From: DASWED01 sp036394995
GTDB taxonomy: Bacteria; Actinomycetota; UBA4738; JACQTL01
Length of the DNA stretch: 45,553 nucleotides
Assembly: GCA_036394995.1 (NCBI GenBank)
Contig: DASWED010000025.1
Location: 1-45,553, forward strand
Reading direction: 5' to 3'
Part shown: positions 15,894-29,500 of the stretch, in pieces
Numbering within the stretch: position 1 is the stretch's first letter
Layout: each line of letters starts with the position of its first letter
Notes under the pieces: generated by a model
Database searches by the model: none
Told to the model about the DNA's origin: nothing
What the model saw: only the letters and a program-made list of their open reading frames with translations
Translations under genes and position numbers: made by a program

Positions 15894-16454
15894 ATGGGCG
15901 ACCCAAACGTTCGGGCGGCCTCGGGCGTCATCGGTGTCGTGGAGGCGGTGGAGACGGCGGCTCCGGTGAGCTCGGCCGAGGACGCGTCGTTCGAGGAGTT
16001 CTTCCGGGCCGAGTACCGGTCGGTGGTCCGGGCGCTGGCGCTGGTCACCGGCGACGCCGGGCCGGCCGAGGACCTGGCGCAGGAGGCGTTCGCCAGGGCC
16101 CTGGAGCGGTGGGGGCGGGTCGGCGCGATGGCGTCGCCCGCCGGGTATGTGTACCGGGCGGCGCTGAACCTATACCGGAGCCGTGTGCGACGGATCGCGG
16201 TGGGGCTCCGGCTCCGGGCCCAGGTGAGCACCCCGCCGGACGTCGGCGAGCAGGCCGCCCTCCGCGCTGAGGTCCGGGAGATGCTCCGGTCGCTCCCTCC
16301 GGCCCAGCGGGAGGCCCTGATGCTGGTGGAGTGGCTGGGGTACTCGGCCGAGGAGGCCGCCGGGATCCTGGGGGTCCGTCCGGCCTCGGTTCGGGGGCGG
16401 CTGTTCCGGGCCAGGACCTCCCTTCGGGAGCGTTTCGGAGGCGACGATGGCTGA
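15894..16454 (+). CDS. ECF sigma factor
   Basis: Protein of 186 residues. An unusual 30-residue Val/Ala-rich N-terminal tail precedes region 2 (FEEFFRAEYRSVVRALALV, then AEDLAQEAFARALERWGRV) and region 4 (LPPAQREALMLVEWLGYS, EEAAGILGVRPASVRGRLFR). It is clearly related to the partial sigma factor at the left edge of the window. ATG 15894 lies 10 bp after the GH114 gene; a later GTG around 15939 would remove the tail and is possible, because no ribosome binding site marks 15894. It overlaps the next gene by eight bases, so the signal peptidase-like protein is made together with it and takes the place normally held by an anti-sigma factor. Confidence 0.88.
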   Translation: MGDPNVRAASGVIGVVEAVETAAPVSSAEDASFEEFFRAEYRSVVRALALVTGDAGPAEDLAQEAFARALERWGRVGAMASPAGYVYRAALNLYRSRVRRIAVGLRLRAQVSTPPDVGEQAALRAEVREMLRSLPPAQREALMLVEWLGYSAEEAAGILGVRPASVRGRLFRARTSLRERFGGDDG

Positions 16455-17217
16455 GACGAAGGAATTACTGCGAGCGGCGCTGCAGGGGATCGAGCCGCTG
16501 GGTGACGGGCTGGATGCCGTGGAGCGGCGGGTGGCCTCTCGCCGGCGACGGGTGCGGCTGGAGGCGGCGGCGCTGGCCCTGGCCCTCACGGCCGGAATGG
16601 CGGTGGTCCTGCTGTCGGTCGTGCATGGCGGTGGAGGCGGGGCGCCGGTCGAGGGTGGCCCGCACGTAGTGGGGCCGACCCTCGAGGTGGAGATCCCCTC
16701 GGGGTCAATGGAGCCGACGCTGACGGTGGGCGACGTGGTACTGGTGGACGAGGGCGCCTACGGCACGGGGATCCCGGAACGCGGGGACGTGATCGCGTTC
16801 CGTCTGGCCTCGGATGGCCCTGACTGGTTCTTCTTCAAGCGTGTGGCGGGCCTGCCCGGCGACGTGGTGGAGGAACGGCACGGGGTGATATTCGTGAACG
16901 GGACGGAGTTCCCGATGCCGGTCGCGGAGACGCCCGACCGGCAGACGCTCGGGCCGTGGACAGTCGAACCGGGGCACCTGTTCGTGGTGGGCGACAACCT
17001 CGAGAACTCGAACGACTCCCGGTACCCCGCAATCGGGCAGGTCCCGGTGAAGGCCGTGGTCGGAAAGGTCGTCGAGATCCTCGAGCCGGGATCCCGTCAG
17101 GGCGAGGTTCTCCCGGCGCCGCCGGCCGGGGTTGCTCCGGGTCCCGCCACGCCCAGTCCGTCGGTCTCGCTCGCGCCCAGCCCGGCCTCCACGGCGGACG
17201 AGTCCCCGGCTCCCTGA
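16447..17217 (+). CDS. Signal peptidase I with anti-sigma-like N-terminal anchor
   Basis: Protein of 256 residues. Residues 1-38 are cytosolic and basic (GLDAVERRVASRRRRVR), residues 39-60 form one transmembrane helix, and the rest is outside. The outer domain has the signal peptidase I boxes: IPSGSMEPT with nucleophile Ser87, DWFFFKRVAGLPGD with general base Lys131, and VGDNLENSNDSRYP. A Pro/Ser-rich tail follows (about residues 215-256). The N-terminal part, with ELLRAALQGIEPLGDGLDAVERR, resembles the start of membrane proteins that sit behind ECF sigma genes rather than a normal signal peptidase. It overlaps the sigma gene by eight bases. It may be an ordinary signal peptidase, or one wired to sigma control. 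Confidence 0.87.
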   Translation: MAETKELLRAALQGIEPLGDGLDAVERRVASRRRRVRLEAAALALALTAGMAVVLLSVVHGGGGGAPVEGGPHVVGPTLEVEIPSGSMEPTLTVGDVVLVDEGAYGTGIPERGDVIAFRLASDGPDWFFFKRVAGLPGDVVEERHGVIFVNGTEFPMPVAETPDRQTLGPWTVEPGHLFVVGDNLENSNDSRYPAIGQVPVKAVVGKVVEILEPGSRQGEVLPAPPAGVAPGPATPSPSVSLAPSPASTADESPAP

Positions 17218-17255
17218 TCACGGCACCGCCGGACGGCCGTGTCGCCGGGCGTTGC

Positions 17256-17261
17256 TACGAT
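17256..17261 (+). promoter_or_regulatory. Possible -10 box (TACGAT) before the helicase gene
   Basis: TACGAT ends eight bases before ATG 17270, in the position expected for a leaderless or very short-leader transcript. There is no Shine-Dalgarno sequence and no evident -35. The gap from the signal peptidase stop is 52 bp. Confidence 0.35.
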
Positions 17262-17269
17262 CCGCGGCG

Positions 17270-19222
17270 ATGACCCTGTTCGAGACACGCGCCGACCCCG
17301 CGTCGGTGCTGGCCGGGCTCAACGAGGCCCAGCGGGAGGCGGCGACGGCCGTGCGGGGGCCGGTGGCGATCCTGGCGGGGGCCGGGACCGGCAAGACCAC
17401 CACGATCACGCACCGGATCGCGTACCAGGTGGCCTCGGGCGCGTTCCGGGCGGGCGAGATCCTGGCCGTGACGTTCACGGAGAAGGCGGCGGGCGAACTC
17501 CGCGGGCGGCTGCGGGCGCTCGGGGTGGACGGCGTGGAGGCGCGGACGTTCCACGCGGCGGCGCTGTCGCAGCTGGGGCGGTGGTGGGAGCGGTCCACCG
17601 GAGCGCCACTTCCCGAGGTCCTCGACACCAAGGCCCGGATCGTGGCGCCCCTGGCGAACGCGTTGCCTCCGCCGCACAAGTTCCTGCCCCGGAGCGACCT
17701 GGCCGGCGAGATCGAGTGGGCCAAGAACCGGATGGTGCCGGTGGAGCGGTATCTCGACGCGCTGGCGGAGGCGGGCCACACGCCGCCGATCCCCGCCGAC
17801 ATGATGCTCCGGCTGTACGAGGGCTACGAGCGCCGCAAGCGGGCCATGCGCCGGTTCGACTTCGAGGACATGCTCGGGCTGGCCGTGGAGATGTTCGACG
17901 ACCACCCGGACGTGGCGGCGGAGCTCCGGTCGAGGTACGCGGCGTTCACCGTGGACGAGTACCAGGACGTGAACACGCTGCAGGCGGCGCTGCTCGGCCG
18001 GTGGCTCGGCGGACGCGACGAGGTCTGCGTGGTCGGCGACGACTACCAGACGATCTACTCGTTCACCGGCGCGTCGCCCGAGCACCTGTTGCGGTTCGGC
18101 GACCGGTACCCGGACGCGCGGATCGTGAAGCTCGAGGAGAACTACCGCTCGTCGCCCGAGGTGCTGACCGTGGCGAACCGGCTGGTCCCGCGGATGGGCG
18201 GGTTCCCCAAGATGCTGCGCGCCACCCGCCCCTCGGGGCCGTCGCCCACCCTGCGGTGGTTCCCGGACCAGATCGCGGAGATCCAGTTCGTCGTGGACGA
18301 GGTCCGGCGCCTGCGCGGTGAGGGCGTGGCCTTCGAGGAGATGGCCGTGTTGTACCGGATCAACGCCCGCTCCGAGCCGTTCGAGGAGGCGTTCGCCGAG
18401 GCGCGCATCCCGTACCAGGTCCGGGACGGTGCGTTCCTGCGGCGCCCGGGACCCCGAGCTGTGGTGCACCGGCTCCGGCGGGCCGGCGGCCCGGTCGTGG
18501 AGGAGGTCGAACGAGCCACCGATGCCCTGGGCTACGCGCCCGGGGCGGAGGCCGACTCGGCCGAGGAGGCCACCCGGCAGGCCGACCTGGCCCGGATGCG
18601 CGCGCTGGCGTCCGAGTTCGCCGCCGCACATCCGGACGGCGACCCGGCCGCCTTCCTGGCCGAGCTGGCGAAGCGGTTCGCGGCGGAGGCGTCGGCCCGT
18701 GGCGTGAACCTCCTCACGTATCACCGCTCCAAGGGCCTGGAGTTCGACGCGGTATTCCTGCCACGCCTGCTGGATGGCGAGCTCCCGTTCCGCTCGGGCC
18801 GCAGCCGCGCTCCCGAGGACGAGGAACGCCGGCTGCTCTACGTGGGGATCACGCGGGCCAAGCGTCACCTGTACCTGTCATGGCCCCGCGAACCCCGAAC
18901 GGGCCGCAGCCCCTTCGTCGACGAGATCACCGGCCGCCCCGAGGACCGCGGGGTCCCGGCGCCGAAGCCCGTTGGAGCCGCGAAGCCCGTCACCGTCGCC
19001 GCCGACGGTCCGCTCTACGACCGCCTCAAGCAGTGGCGGATGGAGCGCTCGAAGGCCGACGGCGTCCCCGCGTACGTCGTCTTCCACGACTCGACCCTCG
19101 CCAAGATCGCCGACAGCAAGCCCCGAACGCGCCTCGAGCTCCTCGACGTCCCCGGCATCGGCCCCGCCAAGCTCGACCGCTACGGCGACGAGGTCCTGGC
19201 GGTGGTCGGTTCGGCCACGTAG
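17270..19222 (+). CDS. uvrD2: UvrD/Rep-family DNA helicase with C-terminal HRDC domain (UvrD2-like)
   Basis: Protein of 650 residues. Walker A AGAGTGKT at 36-43, AVTFTEKAAGELRGRL (motif Ia), FTVDEYQDVN (motif II, about residue 228), VVGDDYQTIYSFTGA (III), EENYRSS (IV), VNLLTYHRSKGLEFDAVFLP (V) and RRLLYVGITRAKRHLYLS (VI) are all present, so the ATPase should be active 3'-5'. The last 75 residues, LYDRLKQWRMERSKADGVPA to GIGPAKLDRYGDEVLAVV, form an HRDC domain, as in mycobacterial UvrD2. The four-cysteine linker of mycobacterial UvrD2 is not visible here. Role is DNA repair or replication; UvrD2 is essential in mycobacteria. Symbol given by architecture. ATG 17270 is supported by the -10-like TACGAT just upstream. 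Confidence 0.88.
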   Translation: MTLFETRADPASVLAGLNEAQREAATAVRGPVAILAGAGTGKTTTITHRIAYQVASGAFRAGEILAVTFTEKAAGELRGRLRALGVDGVEARTFHAAALSQLGRWWERSTGAPLPEVLDTKARIVAPLANALPPPHKFLPRSDLAGEIEWAKNRMVPVERYLDALAEAGHTPPIPADMMLRLYEGYERRKRAMRRFDFEDMLGLAVEMFDDHPDVAAELRSRYAAFTVDEYQDVNTLQAALLGRWLGGRDEVCVVGDDYQTIYSFTGASPEHLLRFGDRYPDARIVKLEENYRSSPEVLTVANRLVPRMGGFPKMLRATRPSGPSPTLRWFPDQIAEIQFVVDEVRRLRGEGVAFEEMAVLYRINARSEPFEEAFAEARIPYQVRDGAFLRRPGPRAVVHRLRRAGGPVVEEVERATDALGYAPGAEADSAEEATRQADLARMRALASEFAAAHPDGDPAAFLAELAKRFAAEASARGVNLLTYHRSKGLEFDAVFLPRLLDGELPFRSGRSRAPEDEERRLLYVGITRAKRHLYLSWPREPRTGRSPFVDEITGRPEDRGVPAPKPVGAAKPVTVAADGPLYDRLKQWRMERSKADGVPAYVVFHDSTLAKIADSKPRTRLELLDVPGIGPAKLDRYGDEVLAVVGSAT

Positions 19223-19253
19223 GGGGCTCTGTCGGTTCCCTCGTCGGCCTCCC

Positions 19254-19259
19254 TACAAT
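19254..19259 (+). promoter_or_regulatory. -10 box TACAAT of a leaderless promoter
   Basis: TACAAT is followed by exactly six bases and then GTG 19266. The good match to TANNNT and the spacing mark a leaderless start for the short lipoprotein gene, and argue that this gene was once, or still is, expressed. Confidence 0.5.
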
Positions 19260-19265
19260 CGGAGC

Positions 19266-19397
19266 GTGCGCATCCGTCGCCCCGTCCACGTTCTGATCGG
19301 CCTCCTCGTCGTCCTCGTGGCGTGCGGGCAGGTTCCGGGGATCCACCGAGCGAGCACTCGGCTGTCGACGAGATATCGCTCGACGCTCCCAACGTGA
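19266..19397 (+). pseudogene. Short lipoprotein gene, probably frameshifted
   Basis: GTG 19266 opens a 43-residue frame: a basic start, a hydrophobic segment and a lipobox VLVACG near residues 17-22, then QVPGIHRASTRLSTRYRST and a stop. The part after the lipobox reads as low-quality sequence, while the frame shifted by one base after GQVPG gives a more protein-like SEHSAVDEISLDAPNVTSM before its own stop at about 19424. That suggests a one-base indel in a small lipoprotein gene, or a genuine 43-residue lipopeptide. The start has a clear leaderless -10 box. Function unknown. Confidence 0.4.
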
Positions 19398-19506
19398 CTT
19401 CGATGGCAATTACCGTGTAAGGGTGGTGGTTGGGCCGAGATCGGAGAGGGAGAGAGAGAAGCTTGCAGCCGCTCCCATCGTTCTTGAGACGGGGGGAGGA
19501 TTGTTG

Positions 19507-20206
19507 GTGCCGGCGAATTCCCGGAAACGCGAGTCCCTGGACTTCGGGCAGATGTCCAAAGCGCGCATATCGGCATCTGGCAAAGCTCATCGGCCAAGAG
19601 TGCGGCGCTTGGGTGCGTCCCTGCTGCTTGCAGCTGGATTCGTGATCGTCAACCAACTCTCTGCTTCTCCCGCATGAGGCCGCTCTTTGTGTCAGTCTGA
19701 CGCTCAACCCAGCTCAACTGGCTGCGGGGGAGCAAGGGCAGCTCGAGCTCAGGACCTATTTCCCCATCAGAAACGGCCACGGTCAACTGGAGCTCAGGCC
19801 CGGGTCTGTCCCCTCGAATTTCCCGTTCAGAGTGACGGCGGAGGGGCCGAGCGGAGGGATTCTCGCCATCCCGATGCACCGTTCTGTAGATCGGGATGTT
19901 TGGACGGGCCCCGTTGTGTTCCACAGCGCGGGTACTTGGATTGTTCGAGTCCTGAACTTCGAGCCGGGGGGCACCGCTCCTTGCTACTCAAGCTTGCATG
20001 TTGTGATCGTGACTGGTGGCGCAGCGGCTCACCCGACGAAGTCTGCAGATGATCGATGGGCAACTTATCTCCTGGCGGTGACCCTCGTTGCGGTGAGTGT
20101 AGCGCTGGCCGGTGCAGTGGCAGCCGTAATGTGGCGCCGTCGTCATCGCAAGTTGCCCCGGGACACGTTGACTGATGCGGTCGCCCGGAGACAGCCTCCA
20201 AGCTGA
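19507..20206 (+). pseudogene. Secreted FixH/YtkA-like membrane protein gene broken by a +1 frameshift
   Basis: GGGGGAGGA followed by GTG 19507 starts a frame that ends in a signal-peptide-like stretch (RRLGASLLLAAGFVIVNQLSASPA) and a TGA at 19675-19677. The next frame, open from 19646 to 20206, continues with AALCVSLTLNPAQLAAGE, GQLELRTYFPIRNG, VPSNFPFRVTAEGPSG, VWTGPVVFHSAGTWIVRVLN, then one transmembrane helix (DRWATYLLAVTLVAVSVALA) and a basic tail. Joined, they make one secreted protein with an Ig-like domain similar to the FixH/YtkA type and a C-terminal anchor. The shift lies near 19665-19680. GC is clearly lower than in neighbours. It is either a decayed gene, a sequencing error, or programmed frameshifting; internal GTG 19832 could give a shorter product. 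Confidence 0.55.
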
Positions 20207-20228
20207 CGCGAGCCCTTGCTCGATACCA

Positions 20229-20252
20229 GCGAGGTGCTTGATCTTACCTCGC
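20229..20252. terminator. Hairpin between convergent genes
   Basis: GCGAGGT and ACCTCGC form a perfect 7-bp stem around a 10-base loop. It lies 23 bp after the stop of the plus-strand gene at 20206 and 75 bp beyond the stop of the minus-strand PPTase gene, so it could end transcription from both sides. It lacks a T-tract. Confidence 0.4.
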
Positions 20253-20326
20253 GCCGTTCGGGCCTCCGAGACAGACTCCCACGACCATCGGCGCGACGAA
20301 ACTGGATCGAGATGGCTTCGCTGCAA

Positions 20327-21123
20327 TCAGCGGGGTCGGCCGCGGCGCCGCACGTGTCTAGGCGCGACGAGGTCAGTTTCAAAGGGTCGTCGATCGAACG
20401 AATCGCGGACCTCCTCCGACTCCGCAGCTCGCCGCATCTCGGCGATCGATGTCGGAGGCGCCGGGTTCGGTCGGGCGGCGACGGTGAGGAGGTGGTCGCC
20501 GGAGCGGGTCCACCAGCAACTCCAAAGCTCGGGGTCGCCGGACGTTCGGGCTTCGAACGGGGTCCACTGGTCGCCCGAGGTGGGGCTGGGATGGATCTCC
20601 ACGGAGCGGGAGTCGGCTCGGAGGCCGGTGCGGGCGGCTTTGAGGACGGACTCCTTGGCGGACCACAGGAGGTTGGCGGTCACCTCGAGGCCGGTTCGGC
20701 CTTCGCGTGCGACGAGCGCCTGTTCCGATTCGGTCAGGTAGTCGGCGACGAAGCCCTCGCTTCGCGACTCGATCAGCTCGAGGTCGCATCCGAGGCGGAC
20801 GCCTTCCTCGGACGCGGCGCACGCTGCGAGGCCGGCTCGGTGAGTGATGGAGATCGTGCACGCCGCGGGCTCCCCGTCCACGAACGGCTCGGGGGCGCCG
20901 TCGTCGGCCGCGCGGATCGAGACGCGCTCGGGTTCGATCCCCAGCCACGCGGCCACCGCTCGCTTCGCGGTCCAGCGGCCCAGGAGCCATTCGGCTCGGC
21001 GCTTCGGGAAGGTCAGGCCGTCGAGCACCTCGCGTTCGTCGGCACCCAGCCAGCTCGTCCCGGGCGGCAGGTCGTCCTCCGACAGGACCAGGATCCCGAC
21101 CCTGACCCCGTCGGGGCCGGGGG

Positions 21124-21127
<4 letters not shown>
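20327..21127 (-). CDS. Sfp-type 4'-phosphopantetheinyl transferase
   Basis: Protein of 266 residues. LLGRWTAKRAV near 48-58, SITHRAGLAACA near 93-104, GCDLELIE (Asp115, Glu117, Mg binding) and LLWSAKESVLKA (Trp155, Lys158, Glu159) are the conserved motifs of the Sfp/AcpT superfamily, which moves the phosphopantetheine arm from CoA to carrier domains. The natural targets are the two carrier domains of the synthase three genes upstream. About 40 residues at the C-terminus, very Arg-rich, extend past the usual end. ATG 21127 overlaps the TGA of the carboxylase gene (ATGA), so expression is coupled to that operon. It is the last gene of the operon and faces the broken gene at 19507-20206. Confidence 0.9.
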
Positions 21128-26487
<5,360 letters not shown>

Positions 26488-26501
26488 CACGAACGCCCGC
26501 G

Positions 26502-29500
26502 TCAGCGCACGGCCGCCCGGAGCGCCTCCAGCGCGGCGGGGTCCAGGGCCCCCGGCAGCTCCACCGTCCCGTAGTCCTCCAGGGCCAGGATCACGGTCCC
26601 CGCGCCGTCCACCACCGAGGCGTCGAACCGCGAACCGTCCTCGCTGGGGTGGACCAGGGCCCGGATGCGTCCGGTCGCCGCCGCCGGATCCGCCAGGAGC
26701 CGGACCCTCCCGACCTCGGTGGGCAGGGCGAACCGGCCGAGCGTGCACAGCTCCCACATCCCCGCCGTCTGGAAGCACAGCTCGATCAGCCGGGGCGCTG
26801 CCAGCAGCGGAGCGGCCTCCGGGCGGTGGTTGGCCGGGAGCGTGTCGGAGAGCAGGCCGACCGGCACCTCGCCGGGCCAGGCCCGCTCCAGGACCCGGTA
26901 CGCCGGGCCGTGGAAGTACACGCGGTACACGTCCTCGGCGGCGACCGACCCCCCCGCCGGTTCGGGAACCTCCTCGGTCCGGGCGGCCGGCGCCTCTCGC
27001 GACAGCCGGACCGTGCCGGTGAAGTGGGTGGTGACCTGGGGCTCCTCGCGCCCCGGGATGCTGCGGGATCCGATGAGCCGGCACGCGGCCACCACGTCGT
27101 CGCCGTCAGGGGAGAACCGGGCCTCGACGGTCACCGTTCGGGGTTCGTCCCGGTAGCACTTCAGCGGAGCCTGGAACCGGACGTTCTCGATCGCGGCCAC
27201 GTGCCATCCCGGCAGCGCGGCGGATGCGACCTCGGCGAACGTCTCGATGCCCATCACGCCCGGGAGCACCGGCGTCCCGTCGATGCGGTGGTGGTCCAGG
27301 AACGGCTGCGTCGACGGATCCAGCACCACCTCGGCCCTGAGCCCGTCGTGGACGCCCATCGAGGCGATCGCCCCGGAGACCGGCCCGTGGGCGCCGGCGC
27401 CGAGCCCGGCCGGCTCGATCCCTCCCCGCTCGTCCCACTCCTGGAGCAGGATCCCCAGCCGCGAGCCGACCACGATCTCGCCTCGGAACCCGCCCGAGAC
27501 CAGCTCCCGGCGGATCACCGGGATGCCGGCCTCCGGAGGCAGCATGTCGATGCCCGCCGCCTCCATCATCTTCGGGATCGACCCCCGGCTGGCCATCCCG
27601 ATGCCGGCCCACGCCGTCCAGTCGATGGCGATCCCGCGCGTCTCCGGACGGGTCCGGCGGAAGCTCGACACGGACTTGCACAGCAGGTCGTTCGCTGAGC
27701 TGTAGTCGGTCTGTCCGCCGTTGCCGAACCGACCGGCCACCGAGCTGAACACCACGGCCGCGCCGAGCGGCATGTCGCCGATCGCGTGCAGGAGGTTGAA
27801 CCAGCCGTTCGACTTCACGTCGAACACCAGGTCGAACTCCCGGGGCTCCTTGTCCGGGAGGAACCGGCTGATCTCGAGGCCCGCCGCGTGGAGCAGGGCG
27901 TCGATCCGGCCGTGCTGCTTCCGGATCGCGTCCACCGCCGCGGCCACCGCATCGGCGTCGGTGAGATCCACCTGGTGGTACCGCGCGGTACCGCCGGCGG
28001 CCTGGACGGCCCTGATGGCCGACAGCGCGGCGTGTCCGCGCTCCAGTCCCGCGAGCTGCTTCTCGATCATGATCGGCGTCGGGCGCTCGCCGGCCTGCCG
28101 GGCCCGTTCGACCAGGTCGCGCTTCAGGCCTTCGCGGTCCTCACCGAACCTGGCCAGGTCCGGGTCCCCGGGATCGGGTTCGGGGGCCAGATCCAGCAGG
28201 TGGAACGAGGCACCGGTGGCGCCGGCGAGGTCGGACACGATCGCGCTCACGATGCTCCCGGCCGCGCCGGTCACCGCGATCACGCTGTCCGGCCCCAGCG
28301 CCAGGCCGTCCGCCCCGTCGGCCGCCGGGCGCTCGTCGAGGGACACGGTCCAGCGGAGCCCGTTCGCGTGCCCGACTTCCACGCATCCCGGGTCGCGCAG
28401 GGCCTCCTGGACCAGCGCCTCGGCGACCTGCGCGGCGGAGGCGTCGGTCTCGACGTCCACGGCCTTCACCGTGGCGGTCTCGCGCTCGCGCTTCAGGGCC
28501 TTGGTGAACCCGGTGACGGCGCCCCCCATCGGAGCGGCCGCCCCGGCCTCGTCGTAGCCGTGGAACCCGCCCAGGCGGGTGGCTGCCACCAGGAACGCCC
28601 CGGGCCGGGCCAGGTCGTCGTACAGGGTCCGGGCCGTGGCGTACAGGAGCTTGACCCGGACGCGCAGGGCCTCCTTCCATCCGGCGAGGTCCATCTCACC
28701 GACGGCCTCCTCGGGATCGAGCGCGGGGAGCCAGAACGCCCCGGAGGGCGGTCCGGCGGCGGCCCATTCCTCGACGGTGGCGGCGAGCGACGCGGCGTCG
28801 GGCTGTTCGTCGATCAACAGGACCTCCGCCCCGCGCTCCTCGAGCAGCCATATCAGCTCCTTGGCCACGCCGCCACCGTCCGCCATCACGACGATCCGCG
28901 AGCCGGGCCCGATCTGGACGCCGGTCGGCGCCGTCTGCTCGAACGACGGCCGCATGACGGGAACGGCCACCCGGCGGGGGATCGCGTCGGCGGCCTCGAG
29001 CCCGGCGAACCGCAGGGCCGGGTCGAACGTCCGCGGCGCCGCGAGCGCCGGTTCGGCAGTGGCCGGGGGCGCCGCCTGGCCGTTCGAGGCGCCGGGGGGC
29101 CGGGTGGAGGTGGGGGCGGGAACCGGGTCGATGATGGCCGGCGCGACGGGGATCCCGCCCCCTGGTCCGTCACCGTCCGGACGCGGGGCCCGGTCCAGGA
29201 CGAACTGCACCACGTGTGAGAGCGTCGGGAAGTCCCTGAGCTTCAGCGACTCGTCCCGGGGGATGTCGTACCTGCTCCGAATCGCGGCGAAGATCTCGGC
29301 CTGCTTCACCGTGTCCACCCCGAGGTCGGCCTCCAGGTCGAGGTCGGGGTCGAGCATGTCCGGCGGGTACCCGGTGGTCTCGGCCACCAGGTCCAGCACG
29401 ACCTCCCGCACGGCCTCCTCGGACAGCTCGGCGGCAGGTGCGGTCTCCGTTGGAGGCTCGACCTCGATCGCCGAGGGTTCGACCTCGATGGCCGGAGCTG

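Noticed and set aside
19649..20201. Short minus-strand frames in the low-GC patch
   Set aside because: No ribosome binding sites or recognisable domains; the plus strand gives a coherent signal peptide, domain and anchor.
26490..27084. N-terminal extension of the carboxylase into the synthase gene
   Set aside because: The frame is open but lies over the DH domain on the same strand and has shadow composition; the start at 26487 leaves a normal 14-bp gap.
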